64,000 nucleotides of DNA from Pararhodobacter sp. CCB-MM2 (GTDB taxonomy: Bacteria > Pseudomonadota > Alphaproteobacteria > Rhodobacterales > Rhodobacteraceae), in NCBI RefSeq assembly GCF_001691415.1, contig NZ_LRRR01000007.1, forward strand, positions 62,001 to 126,000, written 5' to 3'. The position numbers were made by a program, and so were the translations under genes. The notes below the pieces were generated by a model. The model ran no database searches, had not been told where the DNA came from, and saw only the letters and a program-made list of their open reading frames with translations. Position 1 is the first letter of the stretch, and every line of letters starts with the position of its first letter. Below, one piece after another: positions 8,404 to 17,379 of this stretch.

Positions 8404-9416
8404 CCCTCATCGTCACACGCCGCACCCGCCTCTCGACCGCCTGGCTGATCCTGCTGGTGCCCATTGTCCTGCTGCTGATCGCCGCGCCCTGGTGGGCGGG
8501 ACGGGCCGATCTGCGGCTGATGGGCGAGATCGCGCTCTACATGTCGCTGGCCGTGCTGTGGAACCTGCTCGCGGGCTATGCCGGCCTCGTCTCGGTGGGC
8601 CAGCAGGCCTATGTCGGTTTCGGCGGCTATCTGTTCTTCGCGCTGACCATGCTGGCGGGGCTGCATCCCTATGCCGCGCTGCCCTTGGTGGTGCTGGCGG
8701 GCTTCGTGATCTCGGCCCCGGTCGCGGTGCTGATCTTCCGCCTGCGGGGCGCCTATTTCGCCATCGGCACCTGGGTCGTGGCCGAGGTCTTCCGGCTGTC
8801 CTTCGCGCAGGTCTCCGCGCTCGGCGGCGGCTCTGGCACCTCGCTCTCGCCCAATATCGTCCGCTCGCTTGCCGATGGCCGCGACGCGCGCGAGGCCGTG
8901 GCCTGGTGGCTGGCGCTGGGGGCGGTGTCGCTGGTGATCGGCGCGGTGGTCTGGCTTCTGCGCTCGCGCCAAGGCGTCGCGCTGACCGCGATCCGCGACA
9001 ACGAGCTCGCGGCGCGCTCGCTCGGCATCGACATCTGGCGCACCAAGTTCACCGTCTATGTCCTGGTCTCGGGCCTGACGGCACTGATCGGCGCGCTGAT
9101 CTTCCTGCAGAAGCTGCGCATCTCGCCCGATGCGGCCTTCAGCGCCAATGACTGGACCGCCTTCGTCATCTTCATCGTCGTGATCGGCGGGATCGGCACG
9201 CTGGAGGGCCCGATCCTCGGGACGCTGGTGTTCTTCGCCCTGCGCGAGACGCTGGCCGATCTCGGCACGGTTTACCTGATCGCGCTCGGCATCGTGGCGA
9301 TCGTCATCATGCTCTTTGCCCCGCGCGGCCTCTGGGGGTTCCTGCGCGACCGCTGGGGTGTCGAACTCTTCCCGCTCAGCCGACGCGTGAGCGGCCTTGC
9401 CAAGAAGGAGGCCTGA
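8400..9416 (+). CDS. livM: ABC transporter permease, LivM type
   Basis: The 338-residue membrane protein starts at the ATG that overlaps the LivH-type stop (ATGA). It contains the LivM-type motif LLAGYAGLVSVGQQAYVGFGGY and the coupling region IGGIGTLEGPILG. A long frame beginning upstream in the LivF region is a chance extension. The protein forms the second half of the pore. A strong AAGGAGG at its 3' end serves as ribosome site for the next gene, whose start is TTG. Confidence 0.92.
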   Translation: MTLIVTRRTRLSTAWLILLVPIVLLLIAAPWWAGRADLRLMGEIALYMSLAVLWNLLAGYAGLVSVGQQAYVGFGGYLFFALTMLAGLHPYAALPLVVLAGFVISAPVAVLIFRLRGAYFAIGTWVVAEVFRLSFAQVSALGGGSGTSLSPNIVRSLADGRDAREAVAWWLALGAVSLVIGAVVWLLRSRQGVALTAIRDNELAARSLGIDIWRTKFTVYVLVSGLTALIGALIFLQKLRISPDAAFSANDWTAFVIFIVVIGGIGTLEGPILGTLVFFALRETLADLGTVYLIALGIVAIVIMLFAPRGLWGFLRDRWGVELFPLSRRVSGLAKKEA

Positions 9417-9417
9417 G

Positions 9418-10350
9418 TTGGCCCGCAAACCCAAGACCATCATCACCTGCGCCGTCACCGGGGCGATCCACACGCCCACCATGTCGGACGCGCTGCCCTA
9501 TACCTACGACCAGATCGCCGAACAGGCGATCGCGGCGGCCGAGGCCGGGGCCTCGATCCTGCACCTGCACGCCCGCAACCCTCAGACCGGCGCGCCCTCG
9601 ATCAACCCGGACGATTTCGCGCCCTTCCTTCAGCGCATCAAGCAGGCCACGAATGCCGTGGTGAACATCTCGACCGGCGGTTCGCTGACGGCTTCGATCC
9701 AGCAGCGCATCGCGCCGGCGAAGACCTTCTCGCCCGAGATGTGCTCGATGAACATGGGCTCGTTGAACTTCAGCTTCCACGGTTTGGCCGCGCGCTACAC
9801 CGATTGGAAATTCGACTGGGAGAAGGACTATGTCGCCGGCTCCGAGGGCAACATTTTCCGCAATACCTTCAAAGATATCAAGGAAGCGGCCGAAACGCTG
9901 GCCCCGCACAAGATCAAGTTCGAGCACGAGATCTACGATGTGGGCCACCTCTATAACCTGAAGTTCATGATGGATCAGGGCCACTTCAAAGCGCCGATCT
10001 TCCTGCAGTTCGTGCTGGGGATCCTCGGCGGGATCGGCGCGGATGTCGAAAACCTCGTGTTCCTGAAGCGCACCGCCGACAAGCTGTTCGGCGATCAATA
10101 CCGCTGGTCGGTGCTGGCCGCGGGGGCGGCGCAGATCCCGCTGGCGGTCACGGCCAGTCAGATGGGCGGGCATGTGCGCGTCGGTCTGGAAGACAGCCTC
10201 TTCATTTCGCGCGGCGAGCTGGCGGAGTCGAACGCCCAGCAGGTCGCCAAGGTGCGCCGTCTGGTCGAAGACCTCGGCCACGCCATCGCGACGCCCGACG
10301 AGGCGCGCGAGATCCTCGCGCTGAAAGGCGGAGATCAGGTCGCGTTCTGA
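9418..10350 (+). CDS. BKACE-family beta-keto acid cleavage enzyme, TTG start
   Basis: The 310-residue protein belongs to the 3-keto-5-aminohexanoate cleavage enzyme family (DUF849). Known members condense a beta-keto acid with acetyl-CoA to give acetoacetate and a new acyl-CoA. The zinc motif HLH is at residues 49-51 (ILHLHARNPQTG), and the GGSLT block near residue 90 is typical. The TTG at 9418 is chosen because AAGGAGG lies seven bases upstream and it gives the usual N-terminus RKPKTIITCAVTGAIHTP; an upstream ATG at 9397 lies inside the permease gene. It probably acts on the product of the dehydrogenase at 3828. Confidence 0.9.
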   Translation: MARKPKTIITCAVTGAIHTPTMSDALPYTYDQIAEQAIAAAEAGASILHLHARNPQTGAPSINPDDFAPFLQRIKQATNAVVNISTGGSLTASIQQRIAPAKTFSPEMCSMNMGSLNFSFHGLAARYTDWKFDWEKDYVAGSEGNIFRNTFKDIKEAAETLAPHKIKFEHEIYDVGHLYNLKFMMDQGHFKAPIFLQFVLGILGGIGADVENLVFLKRTADKLFGDQYRWSVLAAGAAQIPLAVTASQMGGHVRVGLEDSLFISRGELAESNAQQVAKVRRLVEDLGHAIATPDEAREILALKGGDQVAF

Positions 10351-10439
10351 GGCGCGGCCTTGAGGGAGAATGACAGGGCGACCGGCGGCGGGAACCGGCG
10401 GCGCCACACCCAGACCATGTCAAACAGGGGAGTGACGAC

Positions 10440-11429
10440 ATGAGACTGATGACCACCACGCTGGCCGCGATTGCGGCGCTGTCGACGGGATGGAGCGGCA
10501 TGGCCTCGGCCGAGACCCTGCGCGTTTCCAGCTTCCTGCCACCCAACCACACCTTCAACCGCGCCATCGAAGCCTGGGGCGAGGAACTCAGCGAAGCCAC
10601 CAATGGCGAGCTGCAGGTCGAGATCTTCCCGGCCGGGCAGCTTGGGCCGCCCCCGCGCCAGTTCGACCTCGTACGCTCGGGCGGTGCGGATATCGCCATC
10701 ATCCTGCACGGCGCGACGCCGGGCCGGTTCCCGATGACCGAACTCGCGGGCCTGCCGCTGACCCACCCGTCCGCCGGTTTGGACAGCGCGATCACCTCGC
10801 GTCGGCTGACCGAACTCGCGCCCGACTACCTCGCGGCCGAGCATGAGGGCACGCATATCCTGTGGATGGCCGTCACGCCGCCCCTGAAGATCCACCTGAC
10901 CAGCGCCGACCCGTCCGATCTGTCGAACCTGAGCGGCCTGCGCATCCGTTACGCGGGCACGATCTGGCAGCAAATCATCGAGGCCATGGGCGCCTCGCCC
11001 GTGCCGGTGCCGCCGGCGGAATCGGCGGATGCGATGAGCCGCGGCATCGTCGACGGCGCATCCTTCCCCTTCGAGGCGACGCAGGCCTTCGACCTCGCGC
11101 CGGTGACGCAATACTCGATGGAGCCCGGCCTCGCCTCGGCCACCTTCGCGCTGGTGATGGGCGACGCGGCCTATGACCGCCTGACGCCCGAGCAGCAGGC
11201 CGCCGTCGATGCCACCACCGGCCCGGACCGTGCCCAATGGTACGGCGCGCGCTGGGACGAGGGCGAGACCGCCGGCCGTCAGTACATGGTCGATGCGGGC
11301 GTCAATATCGTCACGCTGTCCGACGAACAGGTCGGCAGCCTGACCGAGGCCTTCTCGGGGATCGTGTCGCAGGCGGTCGAAACCGTCGGCGGCCAGGCGC
11401 AGGCCTTCGTCGACGCCTATACCGAGTAA
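10440..11429 (+). CDS. dctP: TRAP transporter solute-binding protein (DctP family)
   Basis: The 329-residue protein has a Sec signal peptide (cleavage near GMASAE, residue 22). The family features include FLPPNHTFNRAIEAWGEEL at the start and a ligand-helix region around NLSGLRIRYAGTIWQQIIEAMGASPVPVP, whose Arg normally binds the carboxylate of organic acids. The small and large permeases follow at 11492 and 11980. This is the second importer inside the IclR-linked cluster, so the pathway may accept two related acids or a substrate plus an extracellular breakdown product. Confidence 0.92.
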   Translation: MRLMTTTLAAIAALSTGWSGMASAETLRVSSFLPPNHTFNRAIEAWGEELSEATNGELQVEIFPAGQLGPPPRQFDLVRSGGADIAIILHGATPGRFPMTELAGLPLTHPSAGLDSAITSRRLTELAPDYLAAEHEGTHILWMAVTPPLKIHLTSADPSDLSNLSGLRIRYAGTIWQQIIEAMGASPVPVPPAESADAMSRGIVDGASFPFEATQAFDLAPVTQYSMEPGLASATFALVMGDAAYDRLTPEQQAAVDATTGPDRAQWYGARWDEGETAGRQYMVDAGVNIVTLSDEQVGSLTEAFSGIVSQAVETVGGQAQAFVDAYTE

Positions 11430-11434
11430 GAGGG

Positions 11435-11466
11435 TAGCGGCCCGCTCAGGCGCGGGCGGGCCGCTA
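11435..11466 (+). terminator. Strong hairpin between dctP and dctQ
   Basis: TAGCGGCCCGC (11435-11445) and GCGGGCCGCTA (11456-11466) form a perfect 11-bp stem with a 10-base loop, directly after the dctP stop. There is no T-run, which suggests partial termination or mRNA stabilisation that raises binding protein over membrane subunits. Confidence 0.6.
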
Positions 11467-11491
11467 TTCGCCATCCTTCGAGGAATTTCGA

Positions 11492-11983
11492 ATGAACAGC
11501 CCCTCCGGGTCCAGACCCACCTCACGCCTGAGCCAGCTCTTCCTGTGGATCGCCTCGGGCGCGCTGGTCCTGATGATGCTGGTGGTGACCGGCGACGTGA
11601 TCCTGCGCGCCGCTTTCAACACGCCGGTGCGGGGCGCCTATGACGCCGTGTCGATCCTTTTGCTGATCATGGTCGCCTTCGGCTTTGCGCCGGTACTGGC
11701 CAACCGCGGCGAGATCGTCATCGACATCCTCGACGAAATCCTCGGCCGCCGCGCGGTCCGGGTCCTCGCCTCGCTCGCGGCCCTGCTGACGATGGCCGTC
11801 ATGCTGTTCTTCGCCTGGTCCGCCGTCGACCCCGCCCGCAACGCCTGGCGCTATGGCGACCGCTCGCTGGAGCTGGGCATCCCGCAATGGGCTATGTGGG
11901 CGGTGCTGGCCTTGGGGGTGCTGGGCATCCTCTGGGCCGCCTTCGTGCAGGTCCTCTCCTATTGGCGGGAGGGCTCGGAATGA
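11492..11983 (+). CDS. dctQ: TRAP transporter small permease (DctQ family)
   Basis: The 163-residue membrane protein has four predicted helices, as expected for a DctQ subunit, and the family pattern VVTGDVILRAAF followed by ILLLIMVAFGFAPVLANRGEIVIDIL. It pairs with the large permease, whose ATG overlaps its stop (ATGA). It supports the DctM channel of the TRAP importer begun by dctP at 10440. Confidence 0.9.
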   Translation: MNSPSGSRPTSRLSQLFLWIASGALVLMMLVVTGDVILRAAFNTPVRGAYDAVSILLLIMVAFGFAPVLANRGEIVIDILDEILGRRAVRVLASLAALLTMAVMLFFAWSAVDPARNAWRYGDRSLELGIPQWAMWAVLALGVLGILWAAFVQVLSYWREGSE

Positions 11984-13278
11984 GCGCCTTCGCCCTCGGG
12001 CTTTCGGGCATCGGCGTGATGTTCGTAATGCTGTTCCTGCGCCAACCCGTCTGGCTGGCGCTGGCGATCACCGGGATTGTCGGGAACATCCTGCTGAACA
12101 GCCTCGGCATGGCGCAATACGTGGCAGGGACGGTGTTCTTCGACACGGCGTCCAACTACAACCTCTCGGTCATCCCGCTCTTCGTGCTGATGGGCGAGGT
12201 CGCGTCCAATTCCCGCATGTCGGCCGAGCTGTTCCGCGCCGCCCGCGTCATGCTCTCGGGCGTGAGGGGCGGGCTGGCGGTGGCCTCGCTCGCGGCCTCG
12301 GGGGCCTTCGGGGCGATCTGCGGCTCGTCGGTGGCAACCGCCGCCTCGATGACCCGCATCGCGCTGCCCGAGATGCGCAAAGCTGGCTATGACGACGGCT
12401 TCGCCGCGGGCTCCATCGCCGCCGGCGGCTCGCTGGGCATTCTGATCCCGCCCTCGATCATCCTCGTGATCTACGCCTCCATCGCCGAGCAATCGGTGGC
12501 CCGCCTTTTCGCCGCCGCCTTGTTCCCCGGCATCGTGCTGATGCTGATCTATATCGCCGTCGCCCTTATCGTCGCCCGCCGCGACGGCTCGACCCCGCGC
12601 GAAGCGGCGGCGTCCTTCATGGAGCGCCTCCTCGCCCTGCGCCACGCCTGGCAATTCGCGCTGCTCTTCGGCCTGACCATCGGCGGCATCTATGCGGGCA
12701 TTTTCAGCCCCAACGAGGCCGCCAGCATCGGCGCTTTCGGGGCCATCGTGCTGGGCACATTGCGCCGCTCGCTCAGCCTGCAGGGGCTGGTCAAGGCAGT
12801 GCAGACCTCGGTCATCGTCAGCTGCGCGCTGTTCATGATCATCCTCGGCGCCACGCTGTTCTCGCAATTCATCGTCCAGACCCGCCTGCCGGTGACCCTG
12901 CTCGCGCTGGCGCAAGAGGCGAACCTCTCGCCCGCGCTAGTCATGGCGCTGATCATCGTGATCTACATCGTCATGGGCTGCTTCCTCGAGGGCATCGGCA
13001 TGGTCCTGATCACTGTCCCCGTCTTCCTGCCGGTGCTCACGGGCTACGGCTTCGACCCGATCCTGTTCGGGGTGCTGGTGGCGATCCTTGTGGAACTCGG
13101 CCTGATCACGCCCCCCGTCGGCATGAACCTGTTCATCATCCGCGCGCAGGTGCCCGACATGCCGATGGCCGCGCTCTACCGGGGTATCCTGCCCTATCTG
13201 ATCGCACCGCTGATCCTCGTGGTGCTGATCCTCGCCTTCCCGCCCCTGACGCTCTGGCTGCCCGAGGTCCTGTATTGA
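11980..13278 (+). CDS. dctM: TRAP transporter large permease (DctM family)
   Basis: The 432-residue protein has about 12 hydrophobic segments. Conserved DctM blocks include VIPLFVLMGEVASNS, GSLGILIPPSIILVIYA and ELGLITPPVGMNLFII. The start at 11980 overlaps the DctQ stop; an earlier in-frame start would lie deep in dctQ and adds a non-hydrophobic leader. It is the sodium-coupled channel subunit. The following dehydrogenase gene shares one base with its stop codon (TGATG). Confidence 0.92.
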   Translation: MSAFALGLSGIGVMFVMLFLRQPVWLALAITGIVGNILLNSLGMAQYVAGTVFFDTASNYNLSVIPLFVLMGEVASNSRMSAELFRAARVMLSGVRGGLAVASLAASGAFGAICGSSVATAASMTRIALPEMRKAGYDDGFAAGSIAAGGSLGILIPPSIILVIYASIAEQSVARLFAAALFPGIVLMLIYIAVALIVARRDGSTPREAAASFMERLLALRHAWQFALLFGLTIGGIYAGIFSPNEAASIGAFGAIVLGTLRRSLSLQGLVKAVQTSVIVSCALFMIILGATLFSQFIVQTRLPVTLLALAQEANLSPALVMALIIVIYIVMGCFLEGIGMVLITVPVFLPVLTGYGFDPILFGVLVAILVELGLITPPVGMNLFIIRAQVPDMPMAALYRGILPYLIAPLILVVLILAFPPLTLWLPEVLY

Positions 13279-14222
13279 TGAAACCCAAGGTTCTGATCTT
13301 CGACAGCGAGGCGCCGTTCTACGCGCGCGAATTGGCGGCCCGGCTGCCGGAGGCCGAGTATCTCGCCACCAACGACCCCGCCGAGGCGGTTGCTCTGGCG
13401 CCCGAGGCGAAGGTGATCATCGGCCTCGCGCCCTTCATCCCGGCGCCGGCGATTGCCGCGGCCAAGGGGCTCGACTGGGTGCAGGCGTTGACCACGGGCA
13501 TCGACAACCTTCTGACGAACCCCGGCCTTAAAGGCGTCGCGCTGACCAATTGCGGCGGCATCCACGGGCCGCAGATGTCCGAACTGGCGATCCTGTCGAT
13601 GATGGCTCTGGCGCGCGATTTCCCGGCTATGCTGGCGAACCAGAAGGCGGGTGTCTGGGACCGGCGCAAGCAGTCGCTCTTGATGGGCAAGACGCTCTGC
13701 ATCATCGGCCTCGGCGCGATTGCCGAGACCTTGGCCAAGGTCGCGCGCCCCTTCGGGATGCGGGTCACCGGCGTCTCGGACGGTCGGGCCGAGGTGGCGG
13801 GCTTCGACCGCATCCACCGCCGCGCCGATCTGCCGACAGCGATGGCCGAGGCCGATTTCACCGTGGTTCTGGTGCCTTACAGCCCCGCGACCCATCACAT
13901 CATCGGCCCCGAGGCGATCGGCGCGATGAAGCCCACGGGCTATCTGGTCAACCTCTCGCGCGGGGGCTGCGTCGATGAGCAGGCGCTTCTGGCCGCGCTG
14001 ACCGAGGGGCGGATCGGCGGTGCCTCGCTCGATGTCTTCGCGCAGGAGCCTTTGCCCAAGGACAGCCCGTTCTGGCACGCCCCGCGCTGCATCGTCACGC
14101 CGCATATCGGCGGCTTTTCCGACACCTACCACGAACAGGCCCTGCCGGTCGTCGCGGCGCATATGGCCGAGTATCTCTCGGGCGGGGTCGCGGCGCTCAC
14201 GCATCGTCTGGACCGGGAGTAA
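13278..14222 (+). CDS. D-isomer-specific 2-hydroxyacid dehydrogenase
   Basis: The 314-residue NAD enzyme has the family layout: a split substrate domain and a central Rossmann domain with GLGAIAETLA near residues 145-154. The catalytic triad is visible as Arg in VNLSRGG, Glu in FAQEPLP and His in TPHIGG. It interconverts a 2-keto acid and a D-2-hydroxy acid. It is translationally coupled to the TRAP channel gene, so it may act on what this importer brings in. The substrate is not identifiable. Confidence 0.9.
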   Translation: MKPKVLIFDSEAPFYARELAARLPEAEYLATNDPAEAVALAPEAKVIIGLAPFIPAPAIAAAKGLDWVQALTTGIDNLLTNPGLKGVALTNCGGIHGPQMSELAILSMMALARDFPAMLANQKAGVWDRRKQSLLMGKTLCIIGLGAIAETLAKVARPFGMRVTGVSDGRAEVAGFDRIHRRADLPTAMAEADFTVVLVPYSPATHHIIGPEAIGAMKPTGYLVNLSRGGCVDEQALLAALTEGRIGGASLDVFAQEPLPKDSPFWHAPRCIVTPHIGGFSDTYHEQALPVVAAHMAEYLSGGVAALTHRLDRE

Positions 14223-14225
14223 CCC

Positions 14226-15389
14226 ATGCAGACCAATTCCCCGATTTCCGACGCCGAGATGGAGCGCCGCTGGGCCATCGCCCGCCGCGTCATGGCCGAG
14301 CTGGGGCTCGATGCGCTGGTGATGCAGGCACGCGAGGATTGGATCGGCGGCTATGTCCGCTGGTTCACCGATGTGCCCGCCAACAACGGCTATCCGCGCA
14401 CGGTCGTGTTCTTCGCCGACCGGCCCATGACCGTGATCGAGATGGGCGCCTTCGGCACCGACCGCGCGCCCGAGGCCGGCGATCCCGCGTGGCGCGGCGT
14501 GGGCCGGGTTCTGGGCACGCCCTCCTTCCATTCCATCGTCTACACCGTCGATTACGACACGGCGCTGCTGCTCGACGCGCTGAAAGGCTGCAAGCGGATC
14601 GGCGCGCTGGTGCCTTCCGCGATGCCCCACGGCATGATCAAGGCGCTGTCCGAGGGCTTCGATCTGGTCGATGCGACCGACACGCTCGATCCGCTGAAGG
14701 CGGTCAAAAGCCCCGAGGAAATCGCCCTCATCCGCCAGATCGCCCATCTGCAGGATCAGGTCTTCGCCGAGGTCTGCGACTTCATCCGCCCCGGCGTCAC
14801 CGACCGCGAGGTTTCGAACCATGCCGAGGCCGTGGGCCGCAGGCTGGGCTCGGATCAGGGGATCACTTTGGGCCTCTCGGCTCCGGTCGGGCAATCGAGC
14901 CGCTTCCTCAACCGCCCGTTCCAGACGCGCGAGATGCAGAAGGGCGACCACCGCGCCATCCTGATCGAGATCAACGGGCCGGGGGGGCTGTATCTGGAGA
15001 TCGCGCGCACCATGGTGCTGGGGACGGCCGACGATCACCTGCTGTCGACCTTCGCGCTTATGAAGGAGGCGCAGGATCACACCCTCTCGCTGATGAAGCC
15101 CGGCGCGAAGCCGGCCGAGATCGCCGCCGCGCATGACGCATGGATGCAGGCCCATGACCTGCCGCCCGAGACCCGCCTCTACGCCCATGGCCAAGGTTGC
15201 GAGATGGTCGAGCGCCCGCTCATCCGGCGCGACGAGACGATGCCCTTGGCCGAGGGCATGTGCCTCGCCGTGCATCCCGGCTTTGATGATGGCCGCGTCT
15301 TCGCGGTCATCTGTGACAATTACCTGATCGGTGCGCAGGGGGCGTCCGCCTGCCTGCACGCGACCGAGAAGAAGATCTTCGAACTCTGA
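14226..15389 (+). CDS. M24-family (creatinase/Xaa-Pro peptidase fold) protein with altered metal ligands
   Basis: The 387-residue protein has the two-domain creatinase layout: an N-terminal domain to about residue 160 and a C-terminal pita-bread domain. The positions that hold metal in aminopeptidases (Asp, Asp, His, Glu, Glu) read by my alignment as Glu248, Glu258, His321 (HGQG), His350 (AVHPG) and Asp364. Only the His is kept. Such changes recall metal-free creatinase, so it is more likely a C-N hydrolase or other non-peptidase enzyme than a prolidase. It lies three bases after the 2-hydroxyacid dehydrogenase gene in the IclR-linked cluster. Confidence 0.82.
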   Translation: MQTNSPISDAEMERRWAIARRVMAELGLDALVMQAREDWIGGYVRWFTDVPANNGYPRTVVFFADRPMTVIEMGAFGTDRAPEAGDPAWRGVGRVLGTPSFHSIVYTVDYDTALLLDALKGCKRIGALVPSAMPHGMIKALSEGFDLVDATDTLDPLKAVKSPEEIALIRQIAHLQDQVFAEVCDFIRPGVTDREVSNHAEAVGRRLGSDQGITLGLSAPVGQSSRFLNRPFQTREMQKGDHRAILIEINGPGGLYLEIARTMVLGTADDHLLSTFALMKEAQDHTLSLMKPGAKPAEIAAAHDAWMQAHDLPPETRLYAHGQGCEMVERPLIRRDETMPLAEGMCLAVHPGFDDGRVFAVICDNYLIGAQGASACLHATEKKIFEL

Positions 15390-15402
15390 CGGAGCCAGAC
15401 CC

Positions 15403-16368
15403 ATGACCCATACCCCCAAGATCGCTCTCGAAGAGCATTTCATGCACCCCGACTTCTTCGAATACTTCGGGAAGACCGCCGGCAATATCTCGCCCTCGCT
15501 GTTCGGCAAGGCGCGCGAGGCGCTGCTGGATTTCGGCGACCGGCGGCTTGAATCCATGGATGTGATCGGCGTCGAGAAATCGATCCTGTCGCTCGCCGGT
15601 CCCGGTGTTCAGGCCGAGAAATCCGTGGCGACCGCCACGAAGAAAGCCCGTCAGGTCAATGACTTCCTCGCCGAGGAAATGCAGAAGCGTCCGACCCGTT
15701 ACGGCGGTTTCGCCCATCTCGCCGTGCAGGACCCGAAGGCCGCCGCGGACGAGCTCGAGCGTTGCGTGCGTGACCTCGGGATGCAGGGCGCGATGATCAA
15801 CGGTCAGACCGGCGGCACCTATCTCGATGACGCCCGCTATGCGCCGCTGTGGGAGCGGGTCAGCGATCTGGGCGTGCCGATCTACATCCATCCCAACAAC
15901 CCGCCCGAGCAGGTGGCGATGTATCACGACCACCCCGAGCTCTGGGGCCCGGTCTGGTCCTGGACCGTCGAGACCGCGACCCATGCGCTGCGGCTGGTGT
16001 TCGCGGGCACCTTCGACCGCTTCCCCAACGCCAAGCTGATCCTCGGCCATATGGGCGAGACGCTGCCCTATCTGCTGTGGCGTCTGGACAGCCGGTGGGA
16101 GATCTCGAACCGCGGCGCGATGACACTGTCGATGGCCCCATCGGCCTATTTCCAGCGCAATGTCTGGGCCACGACCTCGGGCGTCTGCGCCGATGCGCCT
16201 TTGCGCTGTGCCTTGGACACCTTGGGCAAGGATCGCGTGCTGTTTGCCGTCGATTACCCGTTCGAGACGCCGCAGGAAGCGGGCGAATGGATCGAGGCCG
16301 CACCGGTCTCGGACGCGGAACGTCTCGCCGTCTGCAAGGGGAACGCGGCGGCGCTTTTGAAGCTGTAA
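15403..16368 (+). CDS. Amidohydrolase-family (ACMSD/gamma-resorcylate decarboxylase-like) protein
   Basis: The 321-residue TIM-barrel enzyme belongs to amidohydrolase_2 (PF04909). The first metal motif is EEH near residues 10-12 rather than HxH, as in decarboxylases of this family. Further ligands are in IYIHPNN, LGHMGE and FAVDYPFE. Members decarboxylate or hydrolyse aromatic or unsaturated acids. The ATG at 15403 follows GGAGCCAG; an upstream in-frame start lies inside the M24 gene. It is probably a late enzyme of the cluster. Confidence 0.88.
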   Translation: MTHTPKIALEEHFMHPDFFEYFGKTAGNISPSLFGKAREALLDFGDRRLESMDVIGVEKSILSLAGPGVQAEKSVATATKKARQVNDFLAEEMQKRPTRYGGFAHLAVQDPKAAADELERCVRDLGMQGAMINGQTGGTYLDDARYAPLWERVSDLGVPIYIHPNNPPEQVAMYHDHPELWGPVWSWTVETATHALRLVFAGTFDRFPNAKLILGHMGETLPYLLWRLDSRWEISNRGAMTLSMAPSAYFQRNVWATTSGVCADAPLRCALDTLGKDRVLFAVDYPFETPQEAGEWIEAAPVSDAERLAVCKGNAAALLKL

Positions 16369-16392
16369 GTCGTTTCACTCAGGGAGGATGAC

Positions 16393-17319
16393 ATGAAACG
16401 AATGATCCTTGCGGCGGCCCTCGGGCTCGCCGCGCCGATGGTGCATGCCCAGATCGCCAACACGCCCGAGATCGCGGCGGCGCTGCCGGGGCTGGGCAAT
16501 GAGCTGACGCGCGAGATGGTCGGCGGCACGATGCAGCTCTACGGCCCGCTGCACGCCGCTGAGACGAATGATGGCCTCACTGTCACCGCCGATCAGGCTT
16601 ACGGCGAGCACGAGCGTCAGCGACTCGACGTCTATGCGCCCGAGGGGGCGACGGGTCTGCCGGTCCTGCTGTTCGTCCATGGCGGCGGCTTCGTGCGGGG
16701 CGACAAGGCGGGGGCCGCGAATATCGGCCGCTGGTTCGCCCGGCACGGCGTGGTCGCGGTGGCGATGAACTACCGCTATGCGCCCGAAAGCACCTTCCCC
16801 ATGGGGGCCGAGGACGTGGCCGGCGCGCTGGCGTGGATCCACGAGAACATCGCGGCCTCGGGCGGCGATCCTGCGCGGATCGTCATCGCCGGCAATTCGG
16901 CGGGTTCGGTCCATGTCGGCGATTATGCCTTCCATGAGGAGCTGCAGGCCGAGAATGACGGCGTGGTCGGCGCGATCCTGATCTCGATGCCCTCGGCGAA
17001 CCTGTCGGACCACGACCTCGATCCGATGCGCGATCTGCTCTATTTCGGCGAGAACGGTGACCGCGCGGCGCAATCGATGCTGAACGCGCTGGACGGTCGC
17101 CCGATGCCGGTGATGGTGGCCTGGGCGCAGAATGAACCGGCGTTGATCGCCTCGCAAACGCGTCAGCTGGTCGAGGGGCTGATTGCCCGCGACGGCGCCC
17201 TGCCGGCGATGGCGACGGCGATGGGCCATAACCACATCTCGATCGTCGAGCATATCGGCACGGCGGACGAGACGCTGGCTCCCGACATGCTGGAATTCAT
17301 CCAAGCGGTCAGCCGCTAA
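16393..17319 (+). CDS. Exported alpha/beta hydrolase (esterase/lipase family)
   Basis: The 308-residue protein begins with a Sec signal peptide (MKRMILAAALGLAAPMVHAQ), so it works in the periplasm. The oxyanion motif HGGGFVRG is near residues 97-104, and the nucleophile elbow GNSAGS gives the catalytic serine. A late His (MGHNHISIVEH) completes the likely triad. It ends the catabolic cluster. An exported esterase fits a model where an ester or conjugate is split outside the cytoplasm and the products enter by the ABC and TRAP importers. Confidence 0.87.
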   Translation: MKRMILAAALGLAAPMVHAQIANTPEIAAALPGLGNELTREMVGGTMQLYGPLHAAETNDGLTVTADQAYGEHERQRLDVYAPEGATGLPVLLFVHGGGFVRGDKAGAANIGRWFARHGVVAVAMNYRYAPESTFPMGAEDVAGALAWIHENIAASGGDPARIVIAGNSAGSVHVGDYAFHEELQAENDGVVGAILISMPSANLSDHDLDPMRDLLYFGENGDRAAQSMLNALDGRPMPVMVAWAQNEPALIASQTRQLVEGLIARDGALPAMATAMGHNHISIVEHIGTADETLAPDMLEFIQAVSR

Positions 17320-17325
17320 GACAAA

Positions 17326-17351
17326 GGGCGGGCCGATCCACCGGCGCGCCC
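17326..17351. terminator. Terminator-like hairpin between convergent genes
   Basis: GGGCGGGCCG (17326-17335) pairs with CGGCGCGCCC (17342-17351) through nine of ten pairs, in the 60-base gap between the convergent esterase and thiamine-precursor binding-protein genes. It may stop transcription from both sides. No T-run is seen. Confidence 0.45.
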
Positions 17352-17379
17352 CGATCTCATGTCCTTTCCCGATGGCAGG

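Noticed and set aside
10381..10403. Direct repeat ACCGGCGGCG twice, 13 bases apart, before dctP
   Set aside because: It is short and made of common GC-rich words, with no second signal to mark a binding site.
13194..15557. 787-codon open frame on the minus strand
   Set aside because: It is antisense to the 2-hydroxyacid dehydrogenase and M24 genes and has no ribosome site or family motif.
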